64,000 nucleotides of DNA. It comes from CAVPGP01 sp963718065 (GTDB lineage: Bacteria > Actinomycetota > Thermoleophilia > Gaiellales > Gaiellaceae). Each line of letters begins with the position of its first letter. Position 1 is the first letter of the stretch. Below the pieces are notes generated by a model. The model was given only the letters and a program-made list of their open reading frames with translations, was not told the DNA's origin and ran no database searches. A program made the translations under genes and the position numbers. The DNA lies in the NCBI GenBank assembly GCA_963718065.1, contig CAVQYE010000015.1:62001-126000 (forward strand), written 5' to 3'. Shown here piece by piece: positions 46,909 to 54,710 of this stretch.

Positions 46909-47708
46909 ATGAAGAGATGTCTACCGAGCCCGGCAATGGTCGTCGCGTCCTTGGCTCTCTTCGTCGCGCTCACGGGCGGCGCCGTGGCCGCCGGCATCGT
47001 GCCGGTCGCCAAGCATGCGTTCGTGGCCGACGTCGCCAAGAACGCGAAGAAGCTCAACGGTAAGACGCCGGCTCAGCTGGCGGCGACGCTGAAGCAGCGC
47101 GGGCCGGCCGGCCCGGCAGGACCGGCAGGGTCGCAGGGCCCGGTGGGGCCGGCAGGCGCGGCAGGGTCCGACGGGCGCGAAGGGCAACACCGGCGTCGAC
47201 TGGCCCGCAGGGACCCGCAGGCCCGCAGGGCGATGTGGGCTCGGGCCTGGAGATCGTGGGCACCGTCGCGGCCCCGGCGGACCTTCCGGTCGCGGGAACG
47301 ACGGGCGACGCGTACATCGTCGGCACGGATCTCTATGTCTGGACCGGAAGCGCGTGGACGAACGCCGGCCAGGTGAAGGGCCCGAAGGGAGATCAGGGCC
47401 TCAAGGGCGACAAGGGAGACAAGGGCGACACCGGAGCGCAAGGCCCTCGGGGAGCTCCCGGTACGGCGGCCGTGTCCACGCACACACAGCCGTTCTCGCT
47501 CGTAGCCGGAGACTTCCAGCAGTTCACGACCTCCTGCTCGGCAGGGCAGAAGGCCGTCGGCGGCGGCTTCACGTACGGGACCACGGGATTCGTGATCCCG
47601 CAGGACAGCACGCCGACCGGCGACGGATCCGGCTGGCAGCTCTCGCTCGCCAACGTCAGCGATACCGAGGACGCCGCAGGCACGCTGAACGTCGTCTGCC
47701 TCGGCTGA
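46909..47708 (+). CDS. Secreted collagen-like (Gly-Xaa-Yaa) protein (two single-base frame changes)
   Basis: About 266 residues. ATG 46909 follows GAGGAGGAGAAAG. A signal segment (MKRCLPSPAMVVASLALFVAL) is followed by AKKLNGKTPAQL, a first Gly-Pro-Ala collagen run at 47100-47170, a globular insert (GLEIVGTVAAPADLPVAG, YVWTGSAWTNAGQVKG), a second run (GPKGDQGLKGDKGDKGDTG) and a C-terminal domain (FQQFTTSCSAGQKAVGGGFT). Extra bases at about 47178 and 47202 break the frame inside the repeats. This signal/collagen plan is common in Thermoleophilia. Preceded by a SARP-type operator and followed by a hairpin. Confidence 0.75.
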
Positions 47709-47746
47709 CGCAGACGCGATAGAGACCCGGGAGGGGCCGGGTTGCG

Positions 47747-47770
47747 GGGGCCGCGCGAGAGCGCGGCCCC
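47747..47770 (+). terminator. Perfect hairpin after the collagen-like gene
   Basis: Ten-base perfect stem GGGGCCGCGC / GCGCGGCCCC closed by the GNRA tetraloop GAGA, 38 bases after the stop codon. No T-run follows, as is frequent in GC-rich actinobacteria. Confidence 0.7.
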
Positions 47771-47817
47771 TGCGCTCGCGACCGCCCCTGAGCGGCTCAA
47801 GCGCCTGCTCGCGAGCC

Positions 47818-47857
47818 GTTAGCGGCGCGTTTGTGAGGCGTGACCGGCCCGTTTGAG
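47818..47857 (+). promoter_or_regulatory. SARP-type operator: four heptamers, 11-bp period
   Basis: GTTAGCG (47818), GTTTGTG (47829), GTGACCG (47840) and GTTTGAG (47851) show a perfect 11-bp period. The last two heptamers and the following GGCCGGACCGAG are almost the same as at 42534-42563. It ends 20 bases before the hydrolase ATG. Confidence 0.75.
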
Positions 47858-47877
47858 GCCGGACCGAGGGTGGAGCC

Positions 47878-48903
47878 ATGAACAGCTCCGCCACACAGAT
47901 CAAGCCCAGCGGCTTCCACCTTGCTCTCTTCCTCGTCGTCTCGTTCCTCGTCGTCTCGACCGCGCTGATCGCGACGGTCGCACTGCTTCGCACCGACAGC
48001 CGCCCCGGCGTTGCCAGGCGGCCCATCGCCCCGCCGATCTCGATCACGATCTCCTACACCGCCCACAACGGCGCACTCCGGGAAGCGACCGTGCTCCTCC
48101 CGGCCGGCTACGGCCCCGGCAAGAACCCGCCGCTGCCGCTCGTCATCTCTCCGCACGGGCGCGGCGCCACCGGCCGCTCGAATGCAAAGTTCTGGGGCAA
48201 CCTGCCGACGATCGGGCGCTTTGCGGTCGTCAACCCGGACGGGATGGGCCGGAACCTCAAGAACTTCTCCTACGGCTACGCGGGCCAGATCGACGATCTC
48301 GCACGGATGCCGCAGATCGTCAGCCGGAAGCTGCCGTGGGTCCGGATCGACCGGAGCCGCATCTACGCACTCGGGAGCAGCATGGGCGGGCAGGAGACTC
48401 TCCTCCTGGTCGCGCGCCATCCTCACCTGCTCGCCGGCGCCGCCGCGATGGACTCGGTGACCGACCTCGGGCTCCGCTACGACCAGATCCTCGACCTGCC
48501 GACCAACCCCGAGTTCGTCGAGCGCTGGGGCGCCTCGAACAGCGACTGTCTGCGCTCGGCGATGCGCCGCGAGGTCGGCGGAATCCCGGCCTCGAGCGCA
48601 GGCGCATACGCGGCCCGCAGCCCGCTCAGCCAGGCGCGCGCGATCGCCCGCTCCGGCGTCCCGCTGCAGATCTGGTGGAGCCGGAAGGACAAGATCGTCA
48701 CCGACCAGCAGACGCAGTCCGGTGCGCTCTTTCGCGAGCTCGTCCGCATCGGGCCGCGCGCGCCGCTCAGGTCCTACACGGGCACGTGGCAGCACTCGAA
48801 GGAGATGCGGTCGACCTCCCTCCTGCCGCTCGCGCTCAGCGACCTCGGCCTCCTGCAGCGCGGCTTCATGAGCCGCCCGGCGAGCGTGCACCGCTCGGTC
48901 TGA
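47878..48903 (+). CDS. Membrane-anchored alpha/beta-hydrolase (prolyl-oligopeptidase/PHB-depolymerase-like)
   Basis: A 341-residue protein. A 15-residue cytoplasmic start is followed by one membrane anchor (ALFLVVSFLVVSTALIATVALL), and the rest is an extracytoplasmic hydrolase domain. The oxyanion region is VISPHGRGATG, the nucleophile elbow ALGSSMGGQETLLL (Ser in GSSMG), and the likely acid lies in WWSRKDKIV. The final His may be in GTWQHSKEM. Substrate (peptide ester or polyester) is unknown. It lies directly behind a four-heptamer SARP-type operator with only 20 bases between, so leader length is very short or the start is later. Confidence 0.75.
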   Translation: MNSSATQIKPSGFHLALFLVVSFLVVSTALIATVALLRTDSRPGVARRPIAPPISITISYTAHNGALREATVLLPAGYGPGKNPPLPLVISPHGRGATGRSNAKFWGNLPTIGRFAVVNPDGMGRNLKNFSYGYAGQIDDLARMPQIVSRKLPWVRIDRSRIYALGSSMGGQETLLLVARHPHLLAGAAAMDSVTDLGLRYDQILDLPTNPEFVERWGASNSDCLRSAMRREVGGIPASSAGAYAARSPLSQARAIARSGVPLQIWWSRKDKIVTDQQTQSGALFRELVRIGPRAPLRSYTGTWQHSKEMRSTSLLPLALSDLGLLQRGFMSRPASVHRSV

Positions 48904-49031
48904 CCGGGCAGGCGATGGGGCCGGCTCGGCCAGGCCCTGACCGACAGGCGGACGGGAACCTTCGGCCGTGCGAACCTCGTGGAGGCGCAGCCGAGCCCTC
49001 TCCAGCAGATGCCGCGGCTACCATCCGGCCA

Positions 49032-50910
49032 GTGCGCCGCATCGCCCCGGCCGTCCTGGCGCTCATGTTCGCGCCCGCCGCGCACGCTGCGTCGCTGAAC
49101 GTGAGCCCACAGCTCTTCTCGCCCGCGCGCGGGCGGTTGGCTGTTGCCGCCTCGCTGACGCTGCCGCGCCAGGTCGGCGTCCAGCTCGTGACGCCCGGAG
49201 GTCGCAGCCTCGGGTGGATCTCCGCGCCCGAGCGCCGGCGCGAGATCTCCTACCGCTGGAACGGGCGCATCAACGGCGGCCGCGTACCCGACGGGCGCTA
49301 CCTCGTGCGGCTCGTCTTCGGCTCGGCAGCGGTCGCCGAGACGCCGCTCCGGATCGATGCGCACGCGCCCGAGCTCGGCGGGCTTCGCGTCGGCAACGGC
49401 TCCACGCCCTTCGCGGGCGACGGCAAGCTGTTGACGACGATCAGCCCGAACGGCGACGGCTTACGCGACGAGGCGATCGTCCGCTTCCGGCTCCGTGAGC
49501 CCGCGGTGGTTCGGATGGAGGTGGCCCGGACGACGACCAAGCCGGTCGTCGTCTGGTCGGCCGAGGAGCGTCTGCCGGCCGGCCCGCACCGGTTCGTCTG
49601 GAGGCCGGCGGCGAGCCTCCGTCCCCGCACGTATCAGGTGTTGCTCACGACCCGCGACGAGGCCGGCAACCGGGCTCTGTACGGCGCGACCGATGCGTTC
49701 GTCGGACGCTACGCCAAGGCGCCGGTCGTCCGCCTCCAGGGCATCGACGCCGCGTTCACGCGCCAGAGCTACGCCCCCGGGCAGGCCGGCCTCGTCCGCA
49801 TCTCGACCGACTCCCCGTCGCTCGGCCTCAAGGTCTTCCGCGTCGGCCCCGACCAGATCATCACGTACGCGGACGACCAGCTCGCGGGGATCGAGATTCC
49901 CGAGGCGGCGCAGACGATCGACTGGTCGAAGAACGTCAATGCGACCCACGACTTCGTGTTCCGCGTCGGCGCCTGGCCGAGCGGGCTCTACTACCTGCAG
50001 TTCGGCTCGCCGGACGGGCGGATCGGCTACGCCCCGTTCGTCGTGCGCCCGGCGCAGCTCGGAGCGACCAGCCGCGTCGCGGTCGTCCTGCCGACGAACA
50101 GCTGGCAGGCCTACAACTTCCAGGACCTCGACGGCAACGGCTACGGCGACACGTGGTACGCCGGCGGGCCGAACCCTGTCGTCGACCTACGGCGGCCGTA
50201 CAACAACCGTGGCGTCCCGCCGCGTTTCTACCGCTACGACCTGCCGTTCCTGCACTGGCTCTTCTGGACGGGCAAGACGGTCGACTTCATCTCCGACGCA
50301 GACTTCCAGCTGATCGCCAGCGGCGACGACCTCGCGAAGGCGTACGACCTCGTCGTCTTCGAGGGCCACGAGGAGTACGTGACCGAGCGGATGTACGACC
50401 TCGTCACCCGCTACCGCGACGTCGGCGGCAATCTGATGTTCCTCTCCGCGAACAACTTCTTCTGGCGTGTGCGGAAGGTGGGCCAGACGCTCCGCAAGAC
50501 GGGGCAGTTCCGCCAGATCGGCAAGCCGGAGGCCCGGCTCCTCGGCGTCCAGTACCGGGCGAACGACGACGGCAGGAAGCAGGGCCTCTTCATCGTGCGC
50601 AGCGCCGTGACGGCGCCGTGGGTGTGGACCGGCACCGGCCTCGGCGACGGCTCGACTCTTCGGCGCGTACGTCGGCGGCTACGGGATCGAGATCGACGCG
50701 ACGACCGCCGAGTCACCGCCCGGGACGCTCGTGCTCGCGGACATCCCCGACCTGTACGCCCCGGGGATCACAGCGCAGATGAGCTACTACGAGACGCCTG
50801 CGGGCGCAAAGGTGTTCGCCGCGGGCGTGCTCGACTTCGGCGGCTCGGCGACCTTCTGGCCTGTGCGGCGCATGCTCGACAACGTCTGGGCGAGGCTCGC
50901 CGCGCCGTAG
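49032..50910 (+). CDS. Secreted N,N-dimethylformamidase-large-subunit-like protein (frame change near 50655)
   Basis: About 625 residues. The GTG start at 49032 gives a signal peptide (RRIAPAVLALMFAPAAHA). An N-terminal FlgD/CHU-type Ig module carries the marker SPNGDGLRDEAIVRFRL. The second half resembles the C-terminal domain of dimethylformamidase-like proteins: VAVVLPTNSWQAYNFQDLDG, YDLPFLHWLFWTG, VVFEGHEEYVT and GGNLMFLSANNFFWRV. One extra base at about 50655 shifts the frame before GAYVGGYGIEIDATTAESP and the last 80 residues. Enzymatic activity on formamides is not implied; many relatives are sugar- or surface-related. It follows the hydrolase gene by 128 bases. Confidence 0.7.
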
Positions 50911-51186
50911 ACGCGCTGCGGCTCGCGCGCCGAGGCCGTGGAGCCCCGAGGCCGCGGAGCCCCGAGCCCGCGGAGCCCCGGGCCCGGGGAACGCGAGCTA
51001 TTTGTGCAAAGCCGGCACAGACATGCGCGGGTTTCGCCGGTAGCGTCTATCGCCGAGGGCGGCGGGAACGGCTCCCCACCCAGGGTGGGGGCTCGACCGG
51101 ACACCGTCCGCAATCGGCATGCCCGCATACGCCATGTTCCTTTGGCGGCGCGACGGTACGCCGAGCGCGCTGACCGCTTCGGTCGC
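50911..51186. other. Non-coding region with tandem repeat and hairpins
   Basis: A 276-base gap between convergent genes. It contains three 16-bp tandem repeats at its left end, a CCCCACC/GGTGGGG hairpin at about 51077-51093, and an ACCG/CGGT hairpin at about 51170-51183 that may end the minus-strand gene. No tRNA or known riboswitch fold could be confirmed. Confidence 0.5.
50931..50978 (+). repeat. Three tandem 16-bp repeats
   Basis: CGAGGCCGTGGAGCCC, CGAGGCCGCGGAGCCC and CGAGCCCGCGGAGCCC in direct succession, then a partial fourth unit CGGGCCCGGGG. One or two substitutions separate the units. It directly follows the dimethylformamidase-like gene. Confidence 0.75.
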
Positions 51187-51675
51187 TTAGTCGCCCCAGT
51201 CGAAGTCGCGACTGCGGGTCCAGAGGCCTTCCTCGGACTCGGCGTCGGGCTCCGGCTCGGGGAGCGGCGTCTCGACGGCGCCGAGCTCCTGCGCCTCTGC
51301 CTCCGGCGCCTCTGCCTCCTGCTCCTCCGCGGGCTCGTCAAGATCTTCCCCGAATGGTCCTGCGACGAGTGCGGGCGCCTCAGCGGCCTGCTCGTCCGCC
51401 GATGGCGGCAGCGGCGCTTCGGGCGGCGAGATGAACGTGTCCTCGGCCGCGGGCCAGTCGAGCGAGGTCTCCTCCTGGAGGATCGACTCCTGGCCGCTCA
51501 TCGTGTCCTCGACACGGGCCTGCTCCTCGGTCTTGAACAGCGGGTGATTCTCGAACGGGTCCTCGGCCATGTAGCCGGAAAGCGGCATCTGACGCTCGAG
51601 AGTCGAATTTTGGCGCTTCAGCTCCAGGTGCTCCTGAATCACCTGAGCAAAAAGCGACGGAGTCTCAACGGCCAT
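51187..51675 (-). CDS. Acidic, disordered protein of unknown function
   Basis: A 162-residue protein. The first 60 residues look folded and helical (SLFAQVIQEHLELKRQNSTL, then AEDPFENHPLFKTEEQARVE). The rest is a Glu/Pro/Ala-rich acidic tail (DEPAEEQEAEAPEAEAQELG) ending in RSRDFDWGD. No signal peptide. The sequence type suggests a scaffold or interaction protein. It lies between the diguanylate cyclase gene (same strand, upstream) and the dimethylformamidase-like gene. A CTCTCTCCTTTCGTC stretch upstream provides a GAAAGGAGAG ribosome site. Confidence 0.65.
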   Translation of the reverse strand: MAVETPSLFAQVIQEHLELKRQNSTLERQMPLSGYMAEDPFENHPLFKTEEQARVEDTMSGQESILQEETSLDWPAAEDTFISPPEAPLPPSADEQAAEAPALVAGPFGEDLDEPAEEQEAEAPEAEAQELGAVETPLPEPEPDAESEEGLWTRSRDFDWGD

Positions 51676-51732
51676 GTGTACGTCTCTCTCCTTTCGTCGT
51701 AGAGCCGGGCGATTTTAGCGCCTCAGCAGCAA

Positions 51733-53508
51733 CTACCGTGCGGGCGAGACCGGCTTCTCGGCCGTGACAACCCGATTCTTACCGGCTCGCTTGGCCTCGT
51801 AAAGGGCAGCGTCCGCGGCCGCGACGAGCTCTTCCTCGCCGGCGTGCTCGGGGAACGAGGCGACGCCGAAGCTCGCCGTGACGCCGATCCGGCTCCCGTC
51901 GGCGGCGAGCACGAGGCGTTCCGCGAAGGCGACGCGGGCCCGCTCGGCGACGCGCGCGCCACCGGCGGCGTCGGTGCCGGGCAGGATCAGGGCGAACTCC
52001 TCGCCGCCCCAGCGGCCGACAATGTCGAAGTCGCGCACCGTCTCGTTCAGCGCCGCGGCGAACTCGCGGAGCACCGCGTCGCCCGTCGGATGCCCGTAAC
52101 GGTCGTTCACCATCTTGAAGTCGTCGAGGTCCGAAAGGATGAGCGTGAGCTCGCCGCCGAAGCGCTCGACGCGCGAGAGCTCCGCGCGCAGTGCGTGCTC
52201 GCCGGCGCGACGGTTCGACACGCCTGTGAGGCCGTCGATCGAGGCCTGGCGCTCGACAATGCTGTGCAGCCGCGCGTTCTCGAGCGCGATCACCGCCTGC
52301 CCGACGAGCGACTCCGCCACTGCTCGCGCCTCGGCCGTGAAATGAGACCCGCGCATGACGAGGCGTCCGAAGCTCTGACGCCCTGAGGTCAACGGGAGCT
52401 CGATGCGCGCGGCGCCGCTGTCCGGCTCGCCGGCACGCGCCATCTCGCCGCCGGGCCCGAGCACGATCGCCCCGTCGGCCCCGGTCGCCTCGACGACGGT
52501 CTCCGCCAGCACGACGAGCAGGCGGTCGATGTCGTGGGTGAACGCAAGCGCCTGCCCGATGCGAGCGGTCGAGTCGCGCAGCCGCACGCGCTCGGCGTCG
52601 AGCTCTGAAAGCCGCAGCTCGAGCTGGGCCGCCATGTCGTTGAACGCCTGTGCGAGCTTGGCGAACTCGTCGCGACCGCGGACCGGGACACGCTCCTGAA
52701 GCTCACCGCGAGCGATCTTCCGCGCCGCGTCCGCGAGCAGCGAGAGCGAGCGGACGATGTTCCGGCTGAGCGTGTAGGCGACGAAGCCGATCACGATCAG
52801 CAGCCCGATCAGGGTTGCGAGCAGTCGGTATTCGATCCGCGAGACAGCGGCGTCGATGCGGTGCTGCGGTGTCAGCACGGCGAAGGCCGCGCCCTGCGGC
52901 TCGCGAAGGTTGGCCGCCCGCAAGACCCGGAATCTCTTGCCGGCAACCGAGGCACCCGCCGCGTCCCCCGCCTCCGCCACGAGCGAGCGGCCCCGCAGCG
53001 TTTCGGGCCCGCGCACGATGCTGTCGCGCTGGAGGAAGACCAACTCGTCCTGCGCGTCCAGCCCGGTGCGCGAGCGGAGGTAGCCGAGCAGGGTGCTGTT
53101 CAACGGGACGGCCACCGACACCGTTCCGAGCGGCCGGCCGCGATCGAGCACGTCAACGGTCTCGAGAGCCGTGGGGCCGGTGACGGAACCTACGGTCTTG
53201 CCGGTGCGGGTGCGGACGACGAAGCGAGCGTCCCCGCCCAGGGCCTGTGCGATCGCGTCAGGGTCGTCGGCACGGAGCGCCCGCTGCAACGCCGGCACGG
53301 CGGCCTCACGCGCTGCGGCGCGGGCCGCGTCGGTGAGACGGTCGCCGTAGGCGTTCAGCGCGGCGCGAAGGCCCGCCTCGAGCCGGGCGTCGACGCGATT
53401 CGTCTCGCTGCGGGTCGTCAGCGACTGGAAACCCCAGAACGCGGCCGCCAGCGGCAAAAGCGCCAGCAGGACGAAGTAGGTGACGAGCTTGACCTTAAAA
53501 CTGCCCAT
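51733..53508 (-). CDS. Membrane diguanylate cyclase with extracellular sensor, HAMP, GAF-like and GGDEF domains
   Basis: A 591-residue c-di-GMP synthase. It has a first membrane helix (LVTYFVLLALLPLAAAFWGF), a periplasmic sensor of about 200 residues, a second helix (LLATLIGLLIVIGFVAYTL), HAMP (SLSLLADAARKIARGELQER), a GAF-like domain (DIDRLLVVLAETVVEATGAD through AVAESLVGQAVIALENARL), then GGDEF. The active site is GGEEF (501-505), preceded at five residues by an intact inhibitory I-site RDFD (492-495), so product feedback is expected. Divergent from the Pro-rich surface protein gene, which might be a functional neighbour. Confidence 0.92.
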   Translation of the reverse strand: MGSFKVKLVTYFVLLALLPLAAAFWGFQSLTTRSETNRVDARLEAGLRAALNAYGDRLTDAARAAAREAAVPALQRALRADDPDAIAQALGGDARFVVRTRTGKTVGSVTGPTALETVDVLDRGRPLGTVSVAVPLNSTLLGYLRSRTGLDAQDELVFLQRDSIVRGPETLRGRSLVAEAGDAAGASVAGKRFRVLRAANLREPQGAAFAVLTPQHRIDAAVSRIEYRLLATLIGLLIVIGFVAYTLSRNIVRSLSLLADAARKIARGELQERVPVRGRDEFAKLAQAFNDMAAQLELRLSELDAERVRLRDSTARIGQALAFTHDIDRLLVVLAETVVEATGADGAIVLGPGGEMARAGEPDSGAARIELPLTSGRQSFGRLVMRGSHFTAEARAVAESLVGQAVIALENARLHSIVERQASIDGLTGVSNRRAGEHALRAELSRVERFGGELTLILSDLDDFKMVNDRYGHPTGDAVLREFAAALNETVRDFDIVGRWGGEEFALILPGTDAAGGARVAERARVAFAERLVLAADGSRIGVTASFGVASFPEHAGEEELVAAADAALYEAKRAGKNRVVTAEKPVSPAR

Positions 53509-53582
53509 ATGCGGCTCGATTCAAGGAAACAGCGGCATCTGCCGATAATGTCTCTTAGTAGTCGGCGAGATCTGGGGGAAGC

Positions 53583-54308
53583 ATGAGGGGAACGTTGGGA
53601 GTGTTGGTCACTGGGGGACTGCTGCTGGCTGGTCTGGCGGGTCTCGCCATCTTGCCTGCAAGGCTCGGTGCACCGTCGGTCGCTCGGCCGACTCTGCCTC
53701 GTCCTGAGGCTCCGGCCCTCCGGGCGGTTACGGCCGTGCCGCCGCACAAGCACGTCGTGCGGTCGAAGCCGGCAAAGAAGTCTCCCGCCCGCCCGGCGCC
53801 CGTCGCCGTCTCCCACGCTCAGTTCATCTCGGTGCGTGTGGCCCCTCAGGCCAAGCCTGCGCCGGTGCGCAATTCGCGGACGTTCGCGCACCCGCCGCGG
53901 GCGCTGCCGGTCGACGAGTCCCCGGCCCCGAAGCCCCAGCCCAAGCCCGAACCCAAGCCGCAGCCGACCCCCCAGCCGGCTCCTCAACCCGCACCCCAGC
54001 CGGCTCCCCAGCCGGCGCCGGCACCGGCGCCCCAGCCGAGCCCGCCGGTCGCCAAGCCCACGTCACCGCCCGCCACGCAGAAGCCGCCCACCTCCACACC
54101 GACGGTTGGCGTCTATGCACTCGTCACGAATGCCGTCGTACAGGACGACACTCAGTACGGCGGGAAAGAACGGCCCCACTGCGACGGCTCGTCGTCGCAG
54201 CCCGCCTCAGATCAGGGAAACGGTGGCAGCTGGCAGGGCCACGACGATAACGACGGTGGGCACGACGACGACAACCACGGCGGCCACACCCACTTCTGGG
54301 TGCCCTGA
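53583..54308 (+). CDS. Secreted Pro-rich protein with His/Asp-rich C-terminus
   Basis: A 241-residue exported protein. It has a signal or anchor segment (TLGVLVTGGLLLAGLAGLAI), a long Pro/Ala/Lys-rich wall-spanning stretch with PQPAP repeats (53,940-54,050), a short folded-looking core (TVGVYALVTNAVVQDDTQYG), and a tail HDDNDGGHDDDNHGGHTHFW that should bind divalent metals. The repeat region is low-complexity. ATG 53583 is preceded by GGGGGAAGC. Divergent from the diguanylate cyclase gene (74-base gap), which suggests, but does not prove, common control by c-di-GMP or the same cue. Confidence 0.7.
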   Translation: MRGTLGVLVTGGLLLAGLAGLAILPARLGAPSVARPTLPRPEAPALRAVTAVPPHKHVVRSKPAKKSPARPAPVAVSHAQFISVRVAPQAKPAPVRNSRTFAHPPRALPVDESPAPKPQPKPEPKPQPTPQPAPQPAPQPAPQPAPAPAPQPSPPVAKPTSPPATQKPPTSTPTVGVYALVTNAVVQDDTQYGGKERPHCDGSSSQPASDQGNGGSWQGHDDNDGGHDDDNHGGHTHFWVP

Positions 54309-54345
54309 TCGACATGGGATCCGGCCGAACGGGCATGATGCTCGC

Positions 54346-54537
54346 GTGGCACGGATTCCCCTCGCACGCCGGGTCGGCCCTCTCGGCATCGCGCTGACGC
54401 TGTACGACGCCTACCGCCGCTTGCCGGCGAAGCAGCGCCGGCAGTTGCTCGACCTCGGGCGCAAGCACGGGCCGCGCATCGCGGCACGGGCGATGCAGGC
54501 GGGCGTGGAAGCGCGCCGCCGCCGTCCTCGCCGTTAG
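54346..54537 (+). CDS. Small basic protein, 63 residues
   Basis: Begins at GTG 54346 (R-I-P-L-A-R-R-V-G-P). The body (GIALTLYDAYRRLPAKQRRQ, then LLDLGRKHGPRIA) is helical and very basic, ending in RRRRPRR. Not recognised as a family; similar small Arg-rich proteins occur in actinobacteria. It could be nucleic-acid or membrane associated. Dispersed repeat copy 2 begins at its stop codon. Confidence 0.5.
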   Translation: MARIPLARRVGPLGIALTLYDAYRRLPAKQRRQLLDLGRKHGPRIAARAMQAGVEARRRRPRR

Positions 54538-54697
54538 GAGGGTTTGGCGAAATAGCCGCTGTGCCGCCGGGCCGCGCTGCTCGCCCCGATGCGGCGTCCT
54601 CGGTCGCATCCGTAGGCACCACTACGAACGCTCCCTGCGTCCTTCCCTCGGAACGAGCATCGCACCCGCGACGAGCGAGATTCCGCCAAGCCCTCCT
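54536..54697. repeat. Dispersed ~160-bp repeat with inverted ends, copy 2
   Basis: Starts AGGAGGGTTTGGCGAAATAG and ends ATTCCGCCAAGCCCTCCT. The whole unit is nearly identical to 6151-6313, differing by scattered substitutions and short indels. It lies between the convergent 63-residue gene and the 2-oxoglutarate dehydrogenase gene, and starts at the stop codon of the former. Confidence 0.8.
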
Positions 54698-54710
54698 GGT
54701 CTGCTCCGCC

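Noticed and set aside
50980..51060. c-di-GMP-I riboswitch
   Set aside because: Only two short stretches resemble the consensus, the 5' part and tetraloop receptor are missing, and no plus-strand gene follows.
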